In this document: in pieces, positions 7,733 through 15,043 of the stretch | Numbering within the stretch: the stretch's first letter is position 1 | Layout of the letters: each line of letters begins with the position of its first letter | Assembly (NCBI GenBank): GCA_046732855.1 | Contig: JBKPNX010000201.1 | Coordinates: 1 to 21,897 of the forward strand | From: JBKPNX01 sp046732855 | Lineage (GTDB): Bacteria; Pseudomonadota; Alphaproteobacteria; Geminicoccales; Geminicoccaceae | DNA: 21,897 bases | Direction of reading: 5' to 3' | Translations under genes and position numbers: made by a program | The notes under the pieces: generated by a model | What the model was told of the DNA's origin: nothing | What the model saw: the letters and a program-made list of their open reading frames with translations, nothing else | The model's database searches: none

Positions 7733-8514
7733 ATGAGCGGCTTTGACTTCAGCAACGCCATGGTCGTCGTCACCGGCGCCGGCGCCGGCATCGGCCAAGG
7801 CATCGCCCAGGGTTGCACGCCGGCGGCGGCCGGGTGGCGCTGGGCGACCTGCGCAAGGACGCGGTGGAGCGCGCGGCGGCAGGGCTGGGCGGCGAGCGGA
7901 GCTTCGTCGATGTCGTCGACGTGCGGGACGAGCAATCGGGGCAGGCTTTCTTCGCGGCGGCGGAACGGGCGCTGGGCCCCGTCACGATCGTCGTGGCCAA
8001 CGCCGGCATCTATCCGAACTGCCAGGTGCTCGACATGAGCGTCGAGGAATGGGACCGCGTGATGGAGACCAACATGCGCGGCGTGTTCCTCACTTGCCAG
8101 GCGGCGGCGCGAAGCATGAATGCCGGCGGGCGTCCCGGCAAGATCATCACGATTTCCTCAGGTGCCTACGCCAGCGGTCGGCTCGGCGCCTCGCACTACT
8201 GCGCCTCGAAGGCCGGCGTCGTCATGTTCACCAAGGTGCTGGCGATGGAGCTGGCCGAGCAGCGCATCAACGTGAACTGCATCGCTCCGGGCTACATCAA
8301 GTTGGAGGGGGCGCCCCTGGCCGCGGACTTCGAGGACGCGCTGATCAAGAACATTCCCTGGGAGCGGTTCGGCACGCCGGCGGACGTCGCGCAGGCCGCG
8401 CTGTTCCTCGCCTCACCGGCGGCCGACTACGTCACCGGCGAGGTGCTCGCCGTCAACGGCGGGGCCTTTGCCGGGCGGGCATATCTGCCGCTGGGCGGAC
8501 CGAAGCCGCGCTGA
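7733..8514 (+). pseudogene. Short-chain dehydrogenase/reductase with an early frameshift
   Basis: The gene starts well (AGAAGGGAGG before ATG 7733) and encodes an SDR Rossmann fold with TGAGAGIG at residues 14-21. Near 7811-7813 the frame breaks: codons up to Gln-Gly are in one frame, and the rest (LHAAGGRVALGDL onward) needs one extra base. After that point the frame is open to 8514 and has every SDR feature: ANAGIY, the ISSGAY serine region, YCASK with catalytic Tyr and Lys, and a normal C-terminal end (VNGGAF). One missing base explains it, and the repaired protein would be about 260 residues. It could be a true mutation or a sequencing error. The family resembles FabG-type 3-oxoacyl or sugar reductases; the substrate is unknown. 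Confidence 0.85.
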
Positions 8515-8771
8515 TCGAAGGCAGGTTTGACACCGCTGGCGATGAGAGCAGCGGCAGCCCGACTGCGGCGAATACCCCTTGGCGTAGCATCTTGGACTCA
8601 TGATCGAATCAGTCGACTAGACTAGCTGATCCGTCGGAGGGAGCGCGCCATGATCACGTGCCGATGCATGCTCGCCGCCACTGGCGGGTTTGCCGCGCGG
8701 GCGGCAGCCGGCCCGGATCCGCCGGCGCAAAGGAGCAGCCGACCGTCCCGGACAGACAAGGGAGAGGAACA

Positions 8772-9167
8772 ATGGAGATCAAGCGAAGCGGTTCACAGCC
8801 TTCCGGCAAGGGCTCGGCGGATTATTTCACCGGCACCGTCCGCATCGACCCGCTGTTTCAGGCGCCCGACCCGGCACGTGCTCGTGGCGCCAGCGTCACC
8901 TTCGAGCCTGGCGCGCGCACGGCATGGCATAACCATCCGCTCGGTCAGACCTTGATCGTCACGTCCGGCTTCGGGAGGGCCCAGGTTTGGGGCAGCCCGG
9001 TCGAGGAAATCCGCCCGGGGGACGTAATCTGGTTTGCGCCGGGCGAGAAGCACTGGCATGGCGCGACGCCCACCACGGCGATGACGCATATCGCGATCCA
9101 TGAGGCGCTGGACGGCAAGACCGTCGACTGGATGGAGCACGTCAGCGACGAGCAATACCGGGCGTGA
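8772..9167 (+). CDS. Cupin resembling manganese-dependent (R)-mandelonitrile lyases
   Basis: A 131-residue single-domain cupin. The metal ligands fit the hydroxynitrile lyase cupin pattern: His53 and His55 (AWHNHPLGQ), Gln59 and His94 (GEKHWHG), with His106 nearby. As I recall, this numbering matches the characterised Granulicella tundricola enzyme (GtHNL), which cleaves and forms cyanohydrins. The start is the ATG at 8772 with GGAGAGG at 8761-8767. An upstream ATG at 8650, with its own strong ribosome site, opens a different frame with a vaguely signal-peptide-like start (CMLAATGGFAARAAAG) and does not join this frame. The physiological role of such cupins in bacteria is unclear. It is the last gene before the guaA 3' relic. 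Confidence 0.8.
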   Translation: MEIKRSGSQPSGKGSADYFTGTVRIDPLFQAPDPARARGASVTFEPGARTAWHNHPLGQTLIVTSGFGRAQVWGSPVEEIRPGDVIWFAPGEKHWHGATPTTAMTHIAIHEALDGKTVDWMEHVSDEQYRA

Positions 9168-9215
9168 TCCCGCCTCGACCGGACGCCCAGCGGCCGCGGC
9201 GCGACCCGCCTGGCA

Positions 9216-9280
9216 AATGAGGTGCAGGCATCAACCGCGTGGTCTACGACGTCACCTGCAAGCCCCGATGGAGAAGTGAG
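9216..9280 (+). pseudogene. Relic of a guaA 3' end
   Basis: This stretch matches the last codons of the intact guaA (from 6361). It reads AATGAGGTGC, one missing base and one change, then a run of about 38 bases identical to guaA (GGCATCAACCGCGTGG onward) with one C-to-G change that turns Ser into Cys. The alignment then loses 10-12 bases and ends around AGTGAG. Translated in the best frame it gives GINRVVYDVTCKP. It is in the same orientation as guaA, with no gene attached. It is a displaced or duplicated guaA end and a candidate attachment-site copy marking the right border of an inserted segment. Confidence 0.85.
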
Positions 9281-9314
9281 CCGCCGGCGGGGAGCGGGCA
9301 GTTGACGTGCCGGA

Positions 9315-10172
9315 TCAGGCGCTAGGTTTCTGGCTGAACGCCTCGAACGCCTTGGCGTGGTCCGGGTGCCAGCGCGACAAGGGCGGGCGGTTTTCGACGA
9401 TATCGCCCGCGGCCCAGAGGATGCGCCGCTCGTCGAGCCAGCGCGGCACGTCGTTGTCCGGGCAGAGGATATAGAAGTCGCCGGCCTGCAGGCGCTCCAG
9501 CATGAAGTCGATGGTCTGCTCGGGCGTCCAGGCGCCCGCCGGCTTTTCGGCGCGGCCTCTTGCGGTCAGCCCGGTGAAGACGAAGCCCGGGATCAAAAGA
9601 TGCGCGCTGAGCCGGCCGTTCGGCTGATTGCGCAACTCGTGCTGCAGGGCTTCGGTGAAGACCTTCACGCCGGCCTTGGCGACGTTGTAGGCCGGGTCGC
9701 CCGGCGGCGTGGTGATCCCCTGTTTCGAGCCGGTGTTGATGACGAGCCCGGGCCGGCCGCGTTCGAGCATGACTGGCACGAACACCTGACTGCCGTGGAT
9801 CACGCCGCACAGGTTGACGGCGAGCACGCGCTGCCAGTTCTCGGCCGGCCCGAACATGCCGCTGCCGGGCTGGATGCCGGCGTTGTTCATCAGGATGTCC
9901 GTGCCCCCGAACCGCTGCCGCACGGCCGCTTCGAGCCGCCGGACATCGTCGACGCGGCTGACGTCGGTCTCGAGCGCCATGACGTCGTTCGCGCCGCCTG
10001 CGCTCGAGGCCTCGATCTCCTCGGCGGCACGGGCGAGCCGGTCGGCGCCGAGATCGGCGATCGCCACGCGAAGCCCGAGCGCCGCAAACCGCTTGGCCGC
10101 GGCGAGGCCGATGCCCGCGGCGCCGCCGGTGACGACCGCGATGGAGCCGGGTGCGAGAGCGGGATGGGTCAT
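9315..10172 (-). CDS. Short-chain dehydrogenase/reductase
   Basis: A 285-residue classical SDR, cytoplasmic and NAD(P)-dependent. TGGAAGIG at 15-22 is the nucleotide-binding loop, an Asp at 40 in the second strand (VAIAD) favours NAD, NNAG is at 96-99, and the catalytic Ser149, Tyr162 and Lys166 lie in NTGS and YNVAK. The ~45-residue C-terminal region (PRWLDERRILWAAGDIVENRPPLSRWHPDH) resembles SDRs of oxidoreductase type acting on larger substrates. The start is the ATG at 10172 with AAGGAG upstream; the longer reading to 10703 runs antisense through the neighbouring SDR and is rejected. It is divergent from the SDR at 10426, and the 253 bases between them hold no recognisable gene and probably both promoters. 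Confidence 0.85.
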   Translation of the reverse strand: MTHPALAPGSIAVVTGGAAGIGLAAAKRFAALGLRVAIADLGADRLARAAEEIEASSAGGANDVMALETDVSRVDDVRRLEAAVRQRFGGTDILMNNAGIQPGSGMFGPAENWQRVLAVNLCGVIHGSQVFVPVMLERGRPGLVINTGSKQGITTPPGDPAYNVAKAGVKVFTEALQHELRNQPNGRLSAHLLIPGFVFTGLTARGRAEKPAGAWTPEQTIDFMLERLQAGDFYILCPDNDVPRWLDERRILWAAGDIVENRPPLSRWHPDHAKAFEAFSQKPSA

Positions 10173-10425
10173 GAGCGGTGCTCCTTGGTTGCCACAACAA
10201 GGCCGGGAGGCGGATCGGGGGTGCGGATAATCCGACCTCCGCCCTCGAGCTCCACGCAAGCGAGAACATAGAGCGGTCGACCCCACTTCCGCAGCCGCGT
10301 CCTGAGGACCGCGGCGGTCGACAGCGTGTTCTGTCTGCCCGAGAGCGAGAGGCGCCGCTGGGCTCTTGAGCGACGTGCGCGATTGGCCGACAAGGACGAC
10401 GGGCGCTGGAGAAGAGGGTCGAGGC

Positions 10426-11184
10426 ATGGCGCAGAATGGCAAGCTGACTGGCTGCAAGGGCTTGATCACCGGCGGCAGCCGCGGCATCGGTGCGGCGATC
10501 GCGCGGGCATTCGCAGCCGAAGGCGCGGAGGTTGCCCTGCTGCATCTCGGCGATGCCGAGAATACCGCGCGGCTGGCGGCGCAACTCGAGCAGCAAGGCC
10601 GGACCGCGCTGGCGCTGGAGGGCGACGTTGCTGATGCCGCGGCAGTGGCGCAAGCCATGCGCCAGATCGAGGCCGGGCTCGGCTCGATCGATATCCTGGT
10701 CAACTGCGCAGGGACCGTCGATCAGACCCCGTTCGAACGGATCACGGTGGAGCATTGGGACCGGATGATCGCGGTCCATCTGCGCGGCACTTTCCTGATG
10801 GCGCACGCGGTCTGGCCGGGCATGCTCGAGCGCGGCTTCGGCCGGATCATCAATTTCGCCTCGCAGGTCGCCTACAAGGGCATGGCCGGGCTCAGTCATT
10901 ATTGCGCCGCCAAGGCCGGGATCATCGGCCTGACCCGGGCGCTGGCGCTTGAAGGCGCGCGGCACGGCGTGACGGTCAACGCGATCGCGCCAGGCCCGAC
11001 CGATACCGACATCCTGCTCGGGATGCCGCCGGACTGGCGGGCGCAGAAGATGGCCGAGCTGCCCATCGGGCGTTTCGCGCGGCCCGAGGAGATCGCCCCG
11101 ACCGCGGTCCTGCTGGCCTCCGATGACGGCGCGTTCTATCTCGGTCAGACCCTGTCCCCGAATGGCGGCGATGTGATGCTCTGA
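10426..11184 (+). CDS. Short-chain dehydrogenase/reductase, FabG-like
   Basis: A 252-residue classical SDR, cytoplasmic. TGGSRGIG is at 15-22, NCAG at 93-96, and the catalytic Ser146, Tyr159 and Lys163 lie in NFAS and YCAAK; the C terminus closes with the usual LSPNGG. The second strand ends in LLHLG, without the acidic residue typical of NAD users. The family reduces or oxidises ketoacyl, sugar or alicyclic substrates, and this one cannot be assigned more closely. I start at the ATG at 10426 (GAGGGTCGAGG upstream), not 10366. It diverges from the SDR ending at 9315. Downstream, 11177-11308 has a coding-looking relic. Confidence 0.85.
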   Translation: MAQNGKLTGCKGLITGGSRGIGAAIARAFAAEGAEVALLHLGDAENTARLAAQLEQQGRTALALEGDVADAAAVAQAMRQIEAGLGSIDILVNCAGTVDQTPFERITVEHWDRMIAVHLRGTFLMAHAVWPGMLERGFGRIINFASQVAYKGMAGLSHYCAAKAGIIGLTRALALEGARHGVTVNAIAPGPTDTDILLGMPPDWRAQKMAELPIGRFARPEEIAPTAVLLASDDGAFYLGQTLSPNGGDVML

Positions 11185-11308
11185 GCGGGTTGCCCATGAC
11201 GCGCGATTCGAGGCCGGCGGGATCTTGTCAGCCGACAGCGGCGAGGGCATCTTCGAGCGCAATTGGCTGCTGGCGACGCGCGGCGGTGACTGGCGCGCGC
11301 GGGAGTGA
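11177..11308 (+). other. Possible relic of a protein C-terminal end
   Basis: A 43-codon open frame with no plausible start reads FEAGGILSADSGEGIFERNW and continues to a stop at 11306-11308. Its composition is like real protein and unlike the Arg/Ala-rich shadow frames around it. It faintly resembles the acidic C-terminal tail of Rieske ring-hydroxylating oxygenase alpha subunits, but I would not assign it. It overlaps the end of the SDR gene by a few bases and precedes the small gene at 11314. Confidence 0.2.
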
Positions 11309-11313
11309 CAAGC

Positions 11314-11514
11314 ATGGCGAGCAGCCTGCGCAGGCTGATCGAGGAGTTCGCGGTGGTGAAGCCCGGGCACAAGACCAGCCGCTCGCTCAGCGACGCGGCC
11401 AAGGCGGCACTCGGCATGGACGTGCCGATCGCCGAGGTCCTGGACAACACGCTTGGCCCGGCCGCCCAAGCCGCGAGCGCAGCGTCCGCCGAGAGCGGGC
11501 GCGCATCCCGCTGA
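11314..11514 (+). CDS. Small protein of unknown function
   Basis: A 66-residue protein that I do not recognise. It begins MASSLRRLIEEFAVVKPGHKTS, has a predicted amphipathic helix near the N terminus, a middle part SLSDAAKAALGMDVPIAEVLD that could form helix and turn, and an Ala/Ser-rich C-terminal tail without cysteines. GGGAG lies about ten bases before the ATG at 11314; a GTG at 11305 is an alternative. It lies 60 bases upstream of the LRAT-like gene on the same strand, so the two may be co-transcribed. Its small size leaves its reality moderately supported. Confidence 0.5.
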   Translation: MASSLRRLIEEFAVVKPGHKTSRSLSDAAKAALGMDVPIAEVLDNTLGPAAQAASAASAESGRASR

Positions 11515-11574
11515 GACGGGGGATCGACGGCCGAAGCTGACGACCTGGACGGCAAGGCTCGGGTATCGGACGAC

Positions 11575-12087
11575 ATGGTCAAGCGTGCAGCGACCAACTC
11601 CTCCTACCGGACCGGCGATCTGCTGCGCCGTCACCTGTCCTGGTACGCCGACCATTATGGCGTCTACCTCGGCCGCCATCAGGGCCAGGAGTGGGTGATC
11701 GAGGTGACGCGGGTCGCCGACCAGCCCGAGCGCGCGCTCATCCGCACCGTGCCGCTGCAGGCTTTCGCCGACGGCAGGCCATGTGCCCTGATCGGTCATG
11801 GCACGGCGGATCGCGCCGCGATCCGCGCCCGCGTCGACGAGCTGCTCGGCGGCCCGGGGCTGAACTACCTGCTGCTCGGCGGCGGCGACGGCTGGAACTG
11901 CGAGTCGGCGGCGCGCTACATCGCGACCGGTGTGCGGCGGACCGCTCAGGGCGAGGCGATCGACAAGGCGGCGCGCATCGGCAAGGCGAGCCTGCTCGCC
12001 GCCGGGGGCGTGCTGAGCGCCGGCCTGATCGGCATGGGCGTCACTTACCTCAAGCACCGGCGCAAGCTGAGCAGCGCGACCGACTAG
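11575..12087 (+). CDS. LRAT-like (NlpC/P60-superfamily) protein with a C-terminal membrane segment
   Basis: A 170-residue protein. It contains HYGVYLG at 27-33 and NCES at 108-111, the two hallmarks of the lecithin retinol acyltransferase (LRAT) family; human LRAT has nearly the same HYGIYLG and NCEHF motifs, in which His and Cys are catalytic. Upstream is a GDLL motif (14-17) also usual for the fold. Residues ~138-159 (SLLAAGGVLSAGLIGMGVTYL) are hydrophobic and followed by KHRRK, giving a single C-terminal transmembrane anchor with the catalytic domain probably in the cytoplasm. No signal peptide is seen. The family members act as acyltransferases, phospholipases or peptidases, and this one could be a thiol hydrolase or acyltransferase acting at the membrane. 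Conserved active-site Cys and His make it likely to be functional. Confidence 0.75.
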   Translation: MVKRAATNSSYRTGDLLRRHLSWYADHYGVYLGRHQGQEWVIEVTRVADQPERALIRTVPLQAFADGRPCALIGHGTADRAAIRARVDELLGGPGLNYLLLGGGDGWNCESAARYIATGVRRTAQGEAIDKAARIGKASLLAAGGVLSAGLIGMGVTYLKHRRKLSSATD

Positions 12088-12089
12088 CG

Positions 12090-12116
12090 GGGCGCTCCCG
12101 GTCCGGGCGGGCGCCC
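12090..12116 (+). terminator. GC-rich hairpin after the LRAT-like gene
   Basis: GGGCGC (12090-12095) can pair with GCGCCC (12111-12116), with CCCG and CGGG as an inner stem around a GTC loop. It lies just after the stop codon, between two convergent genes. There is no T-run, so intrinsic termination is not certain. Confidence 0.3.
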
Positions 12117-12205
12117 GAGCTCAGGGCGCACCGCCGGCAGCGGTTTCTCTCTTTCGAACCAGGCTTGGCGGCCACGAGCCGCCTGTCGCGCGGCAGCCGC
12201 GGACC

Positions 12206-12769
12206 TCAGACGAAATCGTCGTCGATCCCGGGTACCAGCTCGTAGCTTGCCTCGATCTGATGCTCGGCGCCGTCGGAACGCAGCCAGCTGGAATAGAGAT
12301 GGAAGCTGCTGACCGGAAACGGCGCGCTCCGGTAGAGGCTGTGCCGCATCAGGTAGTTGCCGAGCCGGGTTGGCGACAGCGGCTCCCGCATGCGGGCGAT
12401 GGTGACGTGGGGCGCGAACTTGCGTGGCTCGGGCGGCACTCCCGCGTCCTCGAGCGCCCGGTCGACCCGCCGTTTCAGGCGCGCCAGCTCGACGTTCTTA
12501 TCGACCCCGACCCACAGCACGCGGGGCTCGCCGCGCGGCGGAAAGTGCCCGAGTCCCTTGAGCGTCAAGTCGAACGGCTGCGCTGGCACAGTGGCGAGCG
12601 CTTCGGTGATATCGCGCAGCGCGCCGTTGTCCACGTCGCCGATGAAGCGCAAGGTCAGATGCTGCTGCTCGGGCGCCAGCCAGCGCACGTCGCCGAGCCC
12701 CTTGGCAAGCGGCTCAAGCGACCGCTTGGCCGCCTGGGGCAGGTCCAACGCGACGAACAGACGGGGCAC
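12206..12769 (-). CDS. thpR: RNA 2',3'-cyclic phosphodiesterase (2H phosphoesterase)
   Basis: A 187-residue member of the 2H phosphoesterase superfamily, which hydrolyses 2',3'-cyclic phosphates on RNA ends and was first described as 2'-5' RNA ligase. Both catalytic HxTx motifs are present: HLTL at 37-40 and HVTI at 121-124. The rest fits the family (LFVALDLP start, LRFIGDV, VLWVGVD, LYSS). I take the GTG at 12769 as start, because GAGGTG at 12776-12781 stands at the right distance; a GTG at 12778 would lie inside that ribosome site. It converges with the LRAT-like gene and diverges from the YfgM-like gene. Confidence 0.9.
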   Translation of the reverse strand: MPRLFVALDLPQAAKRSLEPLAKGLGDVRWLAPEQQHLTLRFIGDVDNGALRDITEALATVPAQPFDLTLKGLGHFPPRGEPRVLWVGVDKNVELARLKRRVDRALEDAGVPPEPRKFAPHVTIARMREPLSPTRLGNYLMRHSLYRSAPFPVSSFHLYSSWLRSDGAEHQIEASYELVPGIDDDFV

Positions 12770-12914
12770 GGCAACCACCTCGTTGACCGTCGGCCTTGTA
12801 TAGGAGCCTACGGCGCCCTTGCCAAACCGGCGGCGTGGCCATACCTACGGGCTCGACCAATGCCCCCTCCAATGCTGCCGGCCGGGGCAAAGCACCCAGA
12901 AAGCGAACAGCGCG

Positions 12915-13694
12915 ATGCGCGGCCGAGGATCTGTCAACACCGACGAGTTCATCCGCGAAGTCGACGAGGCCGTCCGCCAGGAACAGTGGCTGAAGCTGTG
13001 GCAGCAGTATGGCAGCTACGTCGTGGCCGCAGCCCTGGCATTGGTGGTCGGCAGCGCTGCGGCGACGGGCTGGCGCACTTGGCAGGAGAACCAACGGCTC
13101 GACGACGCAAGGCGCTACGCCGCGGCGCAGCAGCTGCTGCGCGAGGACAAGCCCAAGGAGGCCGGCGAGGCGTTTGCGGCTCTCGCCGAGGACGCGCACG
13201 ACGGCTATCGCGTGCTCGCGCGCCTGCGCGCCGCTGAGGCCCGGGCGCGGGCCGGCGACCCCGCCGCCGCGACGGCGATCTTGGAGCAGCTTGCCAAGAG
13301 CGACGACAACGATCCCGTCTATCGCTCGCTCGGTGAACTGCTCGCCGCGCAGCGCGACTTCGCCAACGCTCAGCCGAGCGCCCTGCTCGCCCAGCTGGAG
13401 CCCCTGGCCGGGATCGACGATCCGTGGCGCTACAGTGCGCTCGAGCTGCGCGCCCTGGCGCAGATGCAGAGCGGCGACACCGCAGCTGCCCGACAGACGC
13501 TCGACGATCTGCTCGCCGATCCCCTGACGCCGCCCCATCTCGGACGGCGCGCCGCCGAGCTGCTCGCGTTTCTCGGTGGCCCGCCGGCAGCGGAGCAGCC
13601 GGCAGCACAGACTGGAGAACCGCCCGCGACCCAAACAACGGAGGAGCCCACGCCGGCTCCAGCGCAGAAGGGAGCCGTCGCGGACGGCGGCTGA
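12915..13694 (+). CDS. YfgM-like tetratricopeptide protein (ancillary SecYEG translocon subunit type)
   Basis: A 259-residue membrane-anchored protein of the tetratricopeptide-like family that includes YfgM, which sits at the Sec translocon with PpiD in E. coli. It begins with an acidic N-terminal stretch (TDEFIREVDEAVRQEQ), then one transmembrane helix at ~33-54 (YGSYVVAAALALVVG), then alpha-helical TPR-like repeats in the periplasm and a Pro/Ala/Gln-rich tail. The ATG at 12915 gives the usual start region; its ribosome site is weak, and the longer reading to 12819 is not preferred. The stop codon overlaps the bamB start (TGATG), typical of this conserved bamB-der gene block. Confidence 0.85.
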   Translation: MRGRGSVNTDEFIREVDEAVRQEQWLKLWQQYGSYVVAAALALVVGSAAATGWRTWQENQRLDDARRYAAAQQLLREDKPKEAGEAFAALAEDAHDGYRVLARLRAAEARARAGDPAAATAILEQLAKSDDNDPVYRSLGELLAAQRDFANAQPSALLAQLEPLAGIDDPWRYSALELRALAQMQSGDTAAARQTLDDLLADPLTPPHLGRRAAELLAFLGGPPAAEQPAAQTGEPPATQTTEEPTPAPAQKGAVADGG

Positions 13695-15010
13695 TGGGTC
13701 GCACGAGGTTCGCTCTCGCCGCGTTGCTCGGACTGGCTGCCTGCTCCAGCGACGATACTTGGTTCGGCGCCGCCGAGGATCCGCCCCTACCCGGGGAGCG
13801 CGTGTCCGTGATGCTGCTCGAGCGAGAGGTGAATGCCGATCCGACCCTCGCGAGCCTGCCGATCCAGCTGCCGCCGCCGCAGGTTAACAACGCTTGGCCG
13901 CAGAACGGGGGCAATCCGACGCACGTCATGAACCATCTGGCCGCTGGCGACCAGCTCGGTCTGGCCTGGCGGACCAGCATCGGCGAGGGCTCCCCGGGCG
14001 AGGGCCAGTTGCTGGCCCGTCCGGTGGTCGCCGACGGTCGAGTCTTTACCCTGGACGGCGAGGCGACGATCCGCGCGTTCGACGCCCGTGACGGCTCGTC
14101 GCTCTGGCAGCTCGAGCAGGAGGACGCTGACGGGCTGATCGGCGGCGGCCTCGCCTACGCCAATGGCCGGCTGTTCGCCACGCTCAGCTCCGGCGAGGTG
14201 GTCGGGCTCGATGCGGCCAAAGGCGCCGAGGTGTGGCGGCAGTCGTTGGGGCTGCCGCTGCGCGCCCCGCCGACGGTTGCTGAGGACCATGTCCTGGTGC
14301 TCACCGCCGACAATCAGCTGTACGCGCTGGACGCCGCGTCGGGGCGCCCGCTGTGGCGGCACGCGGGGTTCTTCGAAGGCGCCGGCTTGCTCGGCGGCCC
14401 GAGCCCCGCGGTCGACCGCGGCTTGGTCGTTGTCCCCTATTCGTCGGCCGAGGTCTACGCCATCCGTCTCGACAACGGCCGCCCGCTGTGGAGCGATACC
14501 GTAGAACGACCGCGGCGTACCCAGGCGCTCGACCAGATCACCGACATTGAGGCCATGCCGGTGATCGACGGCGAGGACGTGTATGTCGCCGGCTACGGCG
14601 GCCAGATGGCGGCGATCGATGCCCGGCGCGGCATCCGCCGCTGGGACGTCGACATCGCCAGCACCGAGACGCCGTGGGTGGCGGGCGACTTCATCTATTT
14701 GCTGACCACGCGGGGCGAGGTGGTGTGCCTGCTGCGCGCCAATGGCCGGATCCGCTGGGTCAGTCCGCTGCCCCGGTTGGCCAACCCGGACGACCCGGGC
14801 TCGACGCCGATCGTCTGGTCCGGCCCGATTCTGGTCGGGGACCGGCTGCTGGTGGCGGGGTCCCACGGCGAGGCGATCACGCTGTCGCCCTACACCGGCG
14901 AGATCCTCGGGCGGCAGGAGCTGCCCGGCCCGGTCGTAGTCCCCCCGGTGGCCGCAGACGGCACCGTTTTCATCGTCACCGAGAACGCGCAACTGCTCGC
15001 GTACCGCTGA
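13694..15010 (+). CDS. bamB: Outer membrane protein assembly factor BamB-like lipoprotein
   Basis: A 438-residue protein with a lipoprotein signal: basic N terminus MGRTR, hydrophobic core, and lipobox LAAC with Cys17 as the lipid-modified residue. The following ~400 residues form a PQQ-type beta-propeller, seen as repeated motifs such as LYALDAASGRPLWRH and VYAIRLDNGRPLWSD, with AFDARDGSSLWQL near the start. BamB helps BamA insert beta-barrel proteins into the outer membrane, acting from the periplasmic face. The start at 13694 overlaps the upstream stop by one base. It is longer than E. coli BamB (392 residues). der follows 33 bases after its stop, presumably in the same operon. Confidence 0.93.
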   Translation: MGRTRFALAALLGLAACSSDDTWFGAAEDPPLPGERVSVMLLEREVNADPTLASLPIQLPPPQVNNAWPQNGGNPTHVMNHLAAGDQLGLAWRTSIGEGSPGEGQLLARPVVADGRVFTLDGEATIRAFDARDGSSLWQLEQEDADGLIGGGLAYANGRLFATLSSGEVVGLDAAKGAEVWRQSLGLPLRAPPTVAEDHVLVLTADNQLYALDAASGRPLWRHAGFFEGAGLLGGPSPAVDRGLVVVPYSSAEVYAIRLDNGRPLWSDTVERPRRTQALDQITDIEAMPVIDGEDVYVAGYGGQMAAIDARRGIRRWDVDIASTETPWVAGDFIYLLTTRGEVVCLLRANGRIRWVSPLPRLANPDDPGSTPIVWSGPILVGDRLLVAGSHGEAITLSPYTGEILGRQELPGPVVVPPVAADGTVFIVTENAQLLAYR

Positions 15011-15043
15011 TCCGCTGAACCGCGCGGCCAGCCGGCACAGTCA

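Noticed and set aside
8608..8630. ATCAG/CTGAT short inverted repeat upstream of the cupin
   Set aside because: Only five-base arms, with a non-pairing middle; this is expected by chance.
9322..12057. A 911-codon minus-strand open frame
   Set aside because: It runs antisense through the 10426 SDR and the LRAT-like gene in GC-rich DNA, has an Arg/Ala-rich composition, and shows no family motifs. The real minus-strand gene here is the SDR at 9315-10172 in another frame.
13787..14992. A 401-codon minus-strand open frame
   Set aside because: It is antisense to bamB, which has a lipobox and propeller repeats.
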